Below are positions 1-11,614 of a stretch of DNA of 64,000 nt, piece after piece (position 1 is the stretch's first letter; every line of letters begins with the position of its first letter). Under the pieces are notes generated by a model. It did not search any database. It was not told the DNA's origin and was given only the letters and a program-made list of their open reading frames with translations. The stretch is from Zygaena filipendulae (Eukaryota > Arthropoda > Insecta > Lepidoptera > Zygaenidae). The DNA lies in assembly GCA_907165275.2 (NCBI GenBank), contig OU015655.1:9994501-10058500 (forward strand), read 5' to 3'. Made by a program: the position numbers and the translations under genes.

Positions 1-3000
1 TCTACCGGTTTCGCCTCCTCTTCATCAGGTTGAGTCTCCTCAGTTACGGTTACGGTTGTGATAGGCGCTTCGTCATCTTTCTGTATGGTTGTAATTTGGG
101 TAACTTCTTCTTTGTCACCCTTCTTCTTTTTGATGATGCGCTTCGTGGTCTTGACTTTTTTCACATCACCTAATTCAGTGCGTACTTGTGTAATTTCTAC
201 CTGCTCAGGAGCTTCCTCAACCACTTCTGCACTGTCAGGTTTGTATGCGTCTTCGAGTGGTGTGAGTGATTCGTCTGTAATGTGTTCTGTTTTGTGTACA
301 GAAAAGATTGGTTGTTCATCGTCTTCTTGTTCAGTAGTAATATGTGTAGTTTCGACTTTAGGACCTATTCTCTTCTTAATGGTGCGCTTAGTTGTTTTCT
401 TTTTCGTAATCTTACCTTCGGGAGTCTTTTCCTCTTCGACGGTTGTTTCTTCGGGAAGTTCCACGATTTCTACCGGTTTCGCCTCCTCTTCATCAGGTTG
501 AGTCTCCTCAGTTACGGTTACGGTTGTGATAGGCGCTTCGTCATCTTTCTGTACGGTTGTAATTTGGGTAACTTCTTCTTTGTCACCCTTCTTCTTTTTG
601 ATGATGCGCTTCGTGGTTTTGACTTTTTTCACATCACCTAATTCAGTGCGTACTTGTGTAATTTCTACCTGCTCAGGAGCTTCCTCAACCACTTCTGCAC
701 TGTCAGGTTTGTATGCGTCTTCGAGTGGTGTGAGTGATTCGTCTGTAATGTGTTCTGTTTTGTGTACAGAAATGATTGGTTGTTTATCGTCTTCTTGTTC
801 TGTAGTAATGTTTGTAGTTTCGACTTTTGGACCTATTCTCTTCTTAATGGTGCGCTTAGTTGTTTTCTTTTTCGTAATCTTACCTTCGGGAGTCTTTTCC
901 TCTTCGACGGTTGTTTCTTCGGGAAGTTCCACGATTTCTACCGGTTTCGCCTCCTCTTCATCAGGTTGAGTCTCCTCAGTTACGGTTACGGTTGTGATAG
1001 GCGCTTCGTCATCTTTCTGTACGGTTGTAATTTGGGTAACTTCTTCTTTGTCACCCTTCTTCTTTTTGATGATGCGCTTCGTGGTCTTGACTTTTTTCAC
1101 ATCACCTAATTCAGTGCGTACTTGTGTAATTTCTACCTGCTCAGGAGCTTCCTCAACCACTTCTGCACTGTCAGGTTTGTATGCGTCTTCGAGTGGTGTG
1201 AGTGATTCGTCTGTAATGTGTTCTGTTTTGTGTACAGAAATGATTGGTTGTTTATCGTCTTCTTGTTCAGTAGTAATGTGTGTAGTTTCTACTTTAGGAC
1301 CTATTCTCTTCTTAATGGTGCGCTTAGTTGTTTTCTTTTTCGTAATCTTACCTTCGGGAGTCTTTTCTTCTTCGACGGTTGTTTCTTCGGGAAGTTCCAC
1401 GATTTCTACCGGTTTCGCCTCCTCTTCATCAGGTTGAGTCTCCTCAGTTACGGTAACGGTTGTGATAGGCGCTTCGTCATCTTTCTCTACGGTTGTAATT
1501 TGAGTTACTTCTTCTTTGTCACCCTTTTTCTTTTTGATGATTCGCTTCGTGGTCTTGACTTTTTGCACATCACCTAATTCAGTACGTACTTGCGTTACTT
1601 TGACTTGTTCAGGAGCTTCCTCAACCACTTCTGCAGTGTGAGGTTTGTATGTGTCTTCGAGTAATGTAACTGATTCGTCTGTAATGTCTTCTGTTTTGTA
1701 TACAGAAACGATGGGTTGTTTATCGTCTTCTTGTTCGGTAGTAATGAGTGTAGTTTCGACTTTTGGACCAACTTTCTTCTTAATGGTGCGCTTAGTTGTT
1801 TTCTTTTTCGTAATCTTACCTTCGGGAGTCTTTTCCTCTTCGACGGTTGTTTCTTCGGGAAGTTCAACGATTTCTACCGGTTTTACCTCTTCTTCATCAG
1901 GTTGAGCCTCCTCGGTTACGGTAACGGTTGTGATAGGCGCTTCGTCATCTTTCTGTACGGTTGTGATTCGGGTAACTTCATCTTTGTCACCCTTCTTCTT
2001 TTTGATGATGCGCTTCGTGGTCCTGACTTTTTTCACATCACCTAATTCAGTACGTACTTGTGTAATTTCTACCTGCTCAGGAGCTTCTTCAACAAGTTCT
2101 GCAGTGTCAGGTTTGAATGCGTCTTCGAGTGGTGTGAGTGATTCGTCTGTGATGTGTTCTGTTTTGTGTACAGATATGATTGGTTTTTTATCGTCTTCTT
2201 GTTCAGTAGTAATGTGTGTAGTTTCTACTTTAGGACCTATTCTCTTCTTAATGGTGCGCTTAGTTGTTTTCTTTTTCGTAATCTTACCTTCGGGAGTCTT
2301 TTCCTCTTCGACGGTTGTTTCTTCGGGAAGTTCCACGATTTCTACCGGTTTCGCCTCCTCTTCATCAGGTTGAGTCTCATCAGTTACGGTTACGGTTGTG
2401 ATAGGCGCTTCGTCATCTTTCTGTACGGTTGTAATTTGGGTAACTTCTTCTTTGTCACCCTTCTTCTTTTTGATGACGCGCTTCGTGGTCTTGACTTTTT
2501 TCACTTCACCTAATTCAGTGCGTACTTGTGTAATTTCTACCTGTTCAGGAGCTTCCTCAACCACTTCTGCAGTGTCAGTTTTGTATGTATCTTCGAGTTG
2601 AGTGACTGATTCATCTGTAATGTCTTCTGTTTTGTGTACAGAAATGATTGGCTGTTGATCGTCTTCTTGTTCGGTAGTAATGAGTGTGGTTTCTACTTTT
2701 GGACCAACTTTCTTCTTAATGGTGCGCTTAGTTATTTTCTTTTTCGTAATCTTACCTTCGGGTGTCTTTTCCTCTTCGATGGTTGTTTCTTCGGGAAGTT
2801 CCACGATTTCTACCGGTTTCGCCTCCTCTTCATCAGGTTGAGTCTCCTCAGTTACGGTTACGGTTGTGATAGGTGCTTCGTCATCTTTCTCTACGGTTGT
2901 AATTTGGGTGACTTCTTCTTTGTCACCCTTTTTCTTTTTGATTATGCGCTTCGTGGTCTTGACTTTTTTCACTTCACCTAATTCAGTGCGTACTTGTGTA

Positions 3001-6000
3001 ATTTCTACCTGTTCAGGAGCTTCCTCAACCACTTCTGCAGTGTCAGTTTTGTATGTATCTTCGAGTTGAGTGACTGATTCATCTGTAATGTCTTCTGTTT
3101 TGTGTACAGAAATGATTGGCTGTTGATCGTCTTCTTGTTCGGTAGTAATGAGTGTGGTTTCTACTTTTGGACCAACTTTCTTCTTAATGGTGCGCTTAGT
3201 TATTTTCTTTTTCGTAATCTTACCTTCGGGTGTCTTTTCCTCTTCGATGGTTGTTTCTTCGGGAAGTTCCACGATTTCTACCGGTTTCGCCTCCTCTTCA
3301 TCAGGTTGAGTCTCCTCAGTTACGGTTACGGTTGTGATAGGTGCTTCGTCATCTTTCTCTACGGTTGTAATTTGGGTGACTTCTTCTTTGTCACCCTTTT
3401 TCTTTTTGATTATGCGTTTCGTGGTCTTGACTTTTTTCACATCACCTAATTCAGTGCGTACTTGTGTAATTTCTACCTGCTCAGGAGCTTCTTCAACAAG
3501 TTTTGCAGTGTCAGGTTTTAATGCGTCTTCGAGTGGTGTGAGTGATTCGTCTGTAATGTCTTCGGTTTTGTGTACAGAAATGATTGGTTGTTTATCGTCT
3601 TCTTGTTCTGTAGTAATGTGTGTAGTTTCTACTTTAGGACCTATTTTCTTCTTAATCGTGCGCTTAGTTATTTTCTTTTTCGTAATCTTACCTTCGGGAG
3701 TCTTTTCCTCTTCGATGGTTGTTTCTTCGGGAAGTTCCACGATTTCTACTGGTTTCGCCTCCTCTTCATCCGGTTGAGTCTCCTCAGTTACGGTTACGGT
3801 TGTGATAGGCACCTCGTCATCTTTCTCTACGGTTGTAATTCTGGTGACTTCTGCTTTGTCACCCTTTTTCTTTTTGATGACGCGCTTCGTGGTCTTGACT
3901 TTTTTCACATCACCTAATTCAGTGCGTACTTGTGTAATTTCTACCTGTTCAGGAGCTTCCTCAACCACTTCTGCAGTGTCAGGTTTGTATGTGTCTTCGA
4001 GTAGAGTGACTGATTCGTCTGTAATGTCTTCTGTTTTGTTTACAGAAATGATGGGTTGTTTATCGTCTTCTTGTTCGGTAGTTATAAGTGTAGTTTCGAC
4101 TTTTGGACCAACTTTCTTCTTAATGGTGCGCTTAGTTATTTTCTTTTTCGTAATCTTACCTTCGGGAGTCTTTTCCTCTTCGATGGTTGTTTCTTCGGGA
4201 AGTTCCACGATTTCTACTGGTTTCGCCTCCTCTTCATCCGGTTGAGTCTCCTCAGTTACGGTTACGGTTGTGATAGGCACCTCGTCATCTTTCTCTACGG
4301 TTGTAATTCTGGTGACTTCTGCTTTGTCACCCTTTTTCTTTTTGATGACGCGCTTCGTGGTCTTGACTTTTTTCACATCACCTAATTCAGTGCGTACTTG
4401 TGTAATTTCTACCTGTTCAGGAGCTTCCTCAACCACTTCTGCAGTGTCAGGTTTGTATGTGTCTTCGAGTAGAGTGACTGATTCGTCTGTAATGTCTTCT
4501 GTTTTGTTTACAGAAATGATGGGTTGTTTATCGTCTTCTTGTTCGGTAGTTATAAGTGTAGTTTCGACTTTTGGACCAACTTTCTTCTTAATGGTGCGCT
4601 TAGTTATTTTCTTTTTCGTAATCTTACCTTCGGGAGTCTTTTCCTCTTCGATGGTTGTTTCTTCGGGAAGTTCCACGATTTCTACCGGTTTCGCCTCCTC
4701 TTCATCATGTTGAGTCTCCTCAGTTACGGTTACGGTTGTAATAGGCGCTTCGTCATCTTTCTCTACGGTTGTAATTTGGGTGACTTCTTCTTTGTCACCC
4801 TTTTTCTTTTTGATGATGCGCTTTGTTGTCTTGACTTTCTTGACTTCACCTAATTCAGTACGTACTTGCGTTACTTGGACTTGTTCAGGAGCTTCCTCAA
4901 CCACTGCTGCAGTGTCAGGTTTGTATGTGTCTTCAAGTAGTGTAACTGATTCGTCTGTAATGTCTTCTGTTTTGTGTACAGAAATGATTGGCTGTTGATC
5001 GTCTTCTTGTTCGGTAGTAATGAGTGTAGTTTCGACTTTTGGACCAACTTTCTTCTTAATGATGCGCTTAGTTATTTTCTTTTTCGTAATCTTACCTTCG
5101 GGAGTCTTTTCCTCTTCGACGGTCGTTTCTTCGGGAAGTTCCACGATTTCTACCGGTTTCGCCTCCTCTTCATCAGGTTGAGTCTCCTTAGTTACGGTTA
5201 CGGTTGTAATAGGCGCTTCGTCATCTTTCTCTACGGTTGTAATTTTGGTGACTTCTTCTTTGTTACCCTTTTTCTTTTTGATGATGCGCTTTGTTGTCTT
5301 GACTTTCTTTACTTCACCTGATTCAGTTTGTACTTGCGTTACTTCAACTTGTTCAGGAGCTTCCTCAACCACTTCTGCAGTGTCAGGTTTGTATGTGTCT
5401 TTGAGTACAGTGACTGATTCGTCTGTAATGTCTTCTGTTTTGTGTACAGAAATGATTGGCTGTTGATCGTCTTCTTGTTCGGTAGTAATGAGTGTGGTTT
5501 CTACTTTTGGACCAACTTTCTTCTTAATGGTGCGCTTAGTTATTTTCTTTTTCGTAATCTTACCTTCGGGAGTCTTTTCCTCTTCGATGGTTGTTTCTTC
5601 GGGAAGTTCCACGATTTCTACCGGTTTCGCCTCCTCTTCATCAGGTTGAGTCTCCTCAGTTACGGTTACGGTTGTGATAGGCGCTTCGTCATCTTTCTCT
5701 ACGGTTGTAATTTGGGTGACTTCTTCTTTGTCACCCTTTTTCTTTTTGATTATGCGCTTCGTGGTCTTGACTTTTTTCACATCACCTAATTCAGTGCGTA
5801 CTTGTGTAATTTCTACCTGTTCAGGAGCTTCCTCAACCACTTCTGCAGTGTCAGTTTTGTATGTATCTTCGAGTTGAGTGACTGATTCATCTGTAATGTC
5901 TTCTGTTTTGTGTACAGATATGATGGGTTGTTCATCGTCTTTTTGTTCGGTAGTTATGAGTGTGGTTTCTACTTTAGGACCAACTTTCTTCTTAATGGTG

Positions 6001-9000
6001 CGCTTAGTTGTTTTCTTTTTCGTAATCTTACCTTCGGGAGTCTTTTCCTCCTCGACGGTTGTTTCTTCGGGAATTTCCACGATTTCTACCGGTTTCGCCT
6101 CCTCTTCGTCAGGTTGAGTCTCCTCAGTTACGGTTACGGTTGTGATAGGCGCTTCGTCATCTTTCTGTACGGTTGTAATTTGGGTGACTTCTTCTTTGTC
6201 ACCCTTTTTCTTTTTGATAATGCGCTTCGTGGTCTTGACTTTTTTCACATCACCTAATTCAGTGCATACTTGTGTAATTTCTACCTGCTCAGGAGCTTCT
6301 TCAAGAAGTTCTGCAGTGTCAGGTTTTAATGCGTCTTCGAGTGGTGTGAGTGATTCGTCTGTAATGTCTTCGGTTTTGTGTACAGAAATGATTGGTTGTT
6401 TATCGTCTTCTTGTTCAGTAGTAATGTGTGTAGTTTCTACTTTAGGACCTATTTTCTTCTTAATCGTGCGCTTAGTTATTTTCTTTTTCGTAATCTTACC
6501 TTCGGGAGTCTTTTCCTCTTCGACGGTTGTTTCTTCGGGAATTTCCACGATTTCTACGGGTTTCGCCTCCTCTTCATCAGGTTGAGTCTCCTCAGTTACG
6601 GTTACGGTTGTGATAGGCGTTTCGTCATCTTTCTCTACGGTTGTAATTTGGGTGACTTCTTCTTTGTCACCCTTTTTCTTTTTGATGACGCGCTTCGTGG
6701 TCTTGACTTTTTTCACATCACCTAATTCAGTGCGTACTTGTGTAATTTCTACCTGTTCAGGAGCTTCCTCAACCACTTCTGCACTGTCAGGTTTGTGTGT
6801 GTCTTCGAATGGAGTAACTGATCCGTCTGTTATGTCTTCTGTTTTGTGTACAGATATGATGGGTTGTTCATCGTCTTTTTGTTCGGTAGTAATGAGTGTG
6901 GTTTCTACTTTTGGACCAACTTTCTTCTTAATGGTGTGCTTAGTTATTTTATTTTTCGTAATCTTACCTTCGGGAGTCTTTTCCTCTTCGATGGTTGTTT
7001 CTTCGGGAAGTTCCACGATTTCTACTGGTTTCGCCTCCTCTTCATCAGGTTGAGTCTCCTCAGTTACGGTTACGGTTGTGATAGGTACCTCGTCATCTTT
7101 CTCTACGGTTGTAATTCTGGTGACTTCTGCTTTGTCACCCTTTTTCTTTTTGATTATACGCTTTGTGGTCTTGACTTTCTTTACTTCACCTAATTCAGTA
7201 CGTACTTGCGTTACTTCGACTTGTTCGGGAGCTTCCTCAACCACTTCTGCAGTGTCAGGTTTGTATGTGTCTTCGAGTAGAGTGACTGATTCATCTGTAA
7301 TGTCTTCTGTTTTTTGTACAGAAATGATTGGTTGTTTATCGTCTTCTTGTTCGGTAGTAATGAGTGTAGTTTCGACTTTTGGACCAACTTTCTTCTTAAT
7401 CGTGCGCCTAGTTATTTTCTTTTTCGTAATCTTACCTTCGGGAGTCTTTTTCTCTTCGACGGTTGTCTCTTCGGGGAGTTCCACGATTTCTACCGGTTTC
7501 GCCTCTTCTTCATCAGATTGAGTCTCCTCAGTTACGGTTACGGTTGTGATAGGCGCTTCGTCATCTTTCTCTACGGTTGTAATTTGGGTGACTTCTTCTT
7601 TGTCACCCTTTTTCTTTTTGAGGACGCGCTTTGTTGTCTTGACTTTCTTTACTTCGCCTAATTCAGTACGTACTTGCGTTATTTCGACTTGTTCAGGAGC
7701 TTCTTCAACCACATTTGCAGTGTCAGGTTTTAATGCGTCTTCGAGTGGTGTGAGTGATTCGTCTGTAATGTCTTCTGTTTTGTGTACAGAAATGATTGGT
7801 TGTTTATCGTCTTCTTGTTCGGTAGTAATGAGTGTAGTTTCGACTTTTGGACCAACTTTCTTCTTAATCGTGCGCCTAGTTATTTTCTTTTTCGTAATCT
7901 TACCTTCGGGAGTTTTTTCCTCTTCGACGGTTGTTTCTTCGGGAAGTTCCACCATTTCTACCGGTTTCGCCTCCTCTTCATCATGTTGAGTCTCCTCAGT
8001 TACGGTTACGGTTGTGATAGGCGCTTCGTCATCTTTCTCTACGGTTGTAATATGGGTGACTTCTTCTTTGTCACCCATTTTCTTTTTGAGGATGCGCTTT
8101 GTTGTCTTGACTTTCTTTACTTCACCTAATTCAGTACGTACTTGCGTTACTTCGACTTGTTCAGGAGCTTCCTCAAACACTTTGGCAGTGTCAGGTTTGT
8201 ATGTGTCTTCGAGAAGAGTGACCGATTCGTCTGTAATGTCTTCTGTTTTGTATATAGAAATGATTGGCTGTTGATCGTCTTCTTGTTCGGTAGTAATAAG
8301 TGTTGTCTCGACTTTTGGACCAACTTTCTTTTTGATAGTACGTTTGGTAATTATCTTTTTCGTGATCTTACCTTCTGGGGACGTTTCCTCTTTAACGGTT
8401 GTTTCTTCGGGAAGTTCAACGATTTCTACCGATTTTGCTTCCTCTCCATCAGGTTGAGTCTCCTCAGTTACGGTTACAGTTGTGATAGGTTTTTCGTCAT
8501 CTTTCTCTACGGTTGTAATTCTGGTGACTTCTTCTTTGTCACCCTTTTTCTTTTTGATGATGCGCTTTGTTGTCTTGACGTTCTTTACTTCACCTGATTC
8601 AGTTTGTACTTGCGTTACTTCGACTTGTTCAGGAGCTTCCTCAACCACTTCTGCAGTGTCAGGTTTGTATGTGTCTTCGAGTAGAGTGACTGATTCGTCT
8701 GTAATGTCTTCTGTTTTGTGTACAGAAATGATTGGCTGTTGATCGTCTTCTTGTTCGGTAGTAATGAGTGTAGTTTCGACTTTTGGACCAACTTTCTTCT
8801 TAATCGTGCGCCTTGTTATTTTCTTTTTCGTAATCTTACCTTCGGGAGTCTTTTCCTCTTCGACGGTTGTTTCTTCGGGAAGTTCCACGATTTCTACCGG
8901 TTTCGCCTCCACTTCATCAGGTTGAGTCTCCTCGGTTATGGTAAAGGTTGTTATAGGCGCTTCGTCATCTTTCTCTACGGTTGTAATTTGGGTGACTTCT

Positions 9001-9360
9001 TCTTTGTCACCCTTTTTCTTTTTGAGGATGCGCTTTGTTGTCTTGACTTTCTTTACTTCGCCTAATTCAGTATGTACTTGCGTTACTTCGACTTCTTCAG
9101 GAGCTTCCTCAACCACTTCTGCAGTGTCAGGTTTGTATGTGTCTTCGAGTACAGTGACTGATTCGTCTGTAATGTCTTCTGTTTTGTGTACAGAAATGAT
9201 TGGCTGTTGATCGTCTTCTTGTTCGGTAGCTGAGAGTGTTAATTCTTGTTTAGGACCAATTTTCTTCTTTATTATGTGTTTAGTTATTTTGTTTTTCGTG
9301 ATCTTACCTTTTAATATCTCTTCTTCCTCGTTATTTGTTCCTTCTGTAAATTCGAAGACT
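1..9360 (-). repeat. Coding tandem array, 468 bp x 20
   Basis: The landmark TCTACCGGTTTCGCC recurs every 468 bases from position 1 to 8893, and a worn form (TCAACTGG) is in register at 9361. The register shows no net insertion or deletion over 20 periods. The unit is 156 codons. Neighbouring copies are highly similar, and the 5' coding end (high coordinates) is the most diverged. Confidence 0.96.
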
Positions 9361-9799
9361 TCAACTGGTTTTTCTTTTCCAAGTTCTTCAATCTCGATCT
9401 TAGAAACTTTGTCTGGTTCTGATTGTTCTAATATTTCTTCTATTTCTACCTGTGATGTTAATTTCGGTATTTGCATGTAATCTTCTGGCATCTCTATGGT
9501 GCTTTTATCTGTGTAATCGACTTGGAATTTTTCCTCGGTTATTTCTTGTATGTCAACCTCGTGGTACTTTTTGTTTTTCATTTTTTCATTATGGTCGTCA
9601 TCCATGCTTTCTTCTATAACTACATCTCCAGAAATATTTTCATTTATTTGCTTATTTTTCTTCCTAATGATAGTTCTTTTAGTTTTTATTTGTATTGGTT
9701 CTCCACTATCAGGCGATTTAGCAAATTTTGTTATAATTTCTTCCGTCTCTTCTGTGTCTGATGTTTTTGGTGATGTTGCACTTTTTGTAATTGATGTGT
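1..9799 (-). CDS. sls: Sallimus exon 30 (partial): KE-rich 156-residue repeat spring
   Basis: The exon starts after a GATTTCAG acceptor in phase 1 and stays open to base 1, where it leaves the window after 3265 codons. The first ~150 residues are unique and acidic (TSITKSATSPKTSDTEETEE...) with one worn repeat copy (KTKRTIIRKKNK). The rest is about 20 copies of a 156-residue unit rich in Lys, Glu, Thr and Val. Cores include KITKKKTKRTIKKRVGPKVE, TTEQEDDQPIISVHKTED and KTTKRIIKKKKGDKEEVTQI. There is no signal peptide, membrane segment or Ig domain. By position and composition it is a second elastic segment of the molecule (inference from titin-like proteins). The ATG at 9809 lies in the intron end, so it is not a start. 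Many short open frames on the opposite strand are shadows of this repeat. Confidence 0.93.
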
Positions 9800-9930
9800 C
9801 TGAAATCATGTTTTTTTATTAAAATCTATTCCGAAGAAAAGTGTCAATTTAAAAAAAAGTAAAGTGTAAATGTGTGTAAATTTGATTTTTCGTTATTGCT
9901 GTCGGTGACAATACTAATTTTATTTATTTA

Positions 9931-10862
9931 CTAGCTGACCCCCACGGTTTCACCCGTAGTAATTTAGGAGTACTTGCTGGAATTCTGGGATAAAAAGTAC
10001 CCTATGTCACTCAGGATCACCGCAGCTTTTTAAATGTTAAAGATTTTTTAAAATCAGTTCAGTAGATCTAGAGATTACCCCTACATATTCACTAACTCAC
10101 GAACTCACTAACTCGAAGTTCCTGCGAAAATTCCGGAATAAAAAGTACCCTGTATTACTCTGGATCACAGTAGCTCCCTATAAGTGAAAGAAATTTCAAA
10201 ATTGGTTCAGTAGATCCAGAGATTGTAACCTCACAAACTCTGGAGTTTCCGCGGTAATCCCGGAATAAAAAGGACCCTATGTCACTCAGGATCACTGCAG
10301 CTTTTTAAAAGTGAAAGAATTTTCAAAATCAGTCCAGTAGATCCGGAGATTACCCCCTCCAACCTCACAAACTCACAATCTCCGGTGTTTCCGCGGGAAT
10401 TTTTTAAATCGGTTCGGTAGGTCCAGAGATTACCGACTACAAACTCATGAACTCACAAACTCCGGAGTTCCCGAGAGAATTCCAGGATAAAAAGTACCCC
10501 GTATCTCTTTGGATCACTGTAGCTCCCTATAAGTGAAAAAAATTAAAAAATCAGTTCTGTAGATCTAGAGATAGTTGTTCCCCCGTGGTTTTACCCGCAG
10601 GAAATTTGGAGTTCCGGAATAAAAAGTACCCTATGACACTCAAGATCACTGCAGCTTTCTATAAGTGAAAGATTTTTGAAAATCGGTCCTGTAGATCCAG
10701 AGATTACCCCTTACAACGTCACAAACTCACAAACCCACAAACTCACAAACTTTTGCCCTTTATAATATTATTACTAACTGACCCCCGCGGTTTCATCCGC
10801 GGTAATTTCGGAATACTCGCGGGAATTCCGGGATAAAAACCCACAAAATTTTGCTCTTTATA
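9931..10862 (-). repeat. Nested chain of short dispersed element copies
   Basis: At least six incomplete copies of one element follow each other in the same direction. Each carries parts of GGAATAAAAAGTACCCTATG, GGATCACTGCAGCTTTTTAA, GTTCAGTAGATC.AGAGATTACC and CTCACAAACTC. Complete heads (CTGACCCC.CGGTTTCA.CCG) are seen at 9936, near 10570 and near 10780. The spacing is irregular, so this looks like repeated insertion or slippage rather than a regular satellite. It is non-coding. Confidence 0.65.
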
Positions 10863-10904
10863 ATATTAGTATATGTATACATGTATGGTGTAATATTAGT
10901 ATAC

Positions 10905-11090
10905 GGGTATCGCGCGAACGCATCGCATTATGGGCTCCGCTGAAAATCAGCGCTGCCGCATTCTATGCGACAGCATATGCTGAGTCGGTGTCCAGTTTGG
11001 CATCGCAACAAATACTAAACATTTTACGTACCTACTTGTATTTTTTTGTATTCCTATTTAAGGTATTTTGATGTGATGCCAAATAAAGTA
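10905..11090 (+). repeat. Possible 3' end of a dispersed retroelement
   Basis: Contains GCTGAAAATCAGCGCTGCCG, then GTCCAGTTTGGCATCGCAAC, and ends TTGATGTGATGCCAAATAAAG. GGCATC and GATGCC are complementary near the two ends. The sequence style fits a 3' retroelement remnant, but the family was not identified. Confidence 0.35.
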
Positions 11091-11614
11091 TATGTCTATG
11101 TCACTGATAATTTTTAATTATTTACTATTATTTTCTCAATTTTTTTTGTGAGCGTAGCTTTTGTATATTAGAGTTCTTTTATAAGTTCTCGATTTTATTT
11201 TAAACTTGTATGCTAAAGAGAAGAATATAAACATGTTAATTAAGAGAGATTTAAAAAAAATCCAGGCTAAAATCATACCATATATAAAAATCTTAATATA
11301 TATACGTAGTTTAATCAGCGAAACCAACCTAAGGGACCGAACTAACTTGTGTAATTAAAAAGGTAATTGGGTTCTAATTTTCAAGCTTATAGTTTAGTTT
11401 TGGGCACAAGTAGATTTGTGTGAAGTGAATTGTTATTATTATTATTTATAGTTGGAAGTGAACAAACCTAAATTTCTCAGTGACGGATAAGATATGTTGT
11501 AGCAATATAGTATTAAATCAAGGAATGTTGCTAATTACATATACCTAACCCTATTTAAACAATGGTTTACGTAATTTAACTACTGTAGAAAGAAATCCAA
11601 AATTTTAAACTTAC

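Larger units (their letters stand above)
9800..11614 (-). other. Intron between exons 29 and 30
   Basis: An 1815 bp intron. From 9931 to 10862 it is a chain of partial short dispersed elements. At about 10905-11090 there is another possible repeat end (GGCATCGCAACAAATACTAAAC...TGATGTGATGCCAAATAAAG). The remaining part up to 11614 is AT-rich with nothing recognised. Confidence 0.75.

Noticed and set aside
1595..1867. Minus-strand 90-residue open frame in another reading frame of the repeat
   Set aside because: It overlaps the long in-phase coding frame and exists in only one repeat copy.
58..9210. Series of 147-, 119- and 115-residue open frames on the plus strand, repeating every 468 bases
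   Set aside because: They are antisense shadows of the coding repeat. The minus-strand frame is open for more than 9.7 kb, joins exon 29 in phase and has the composition of a spring. The plus-strand frames only follow from its codon pattern.
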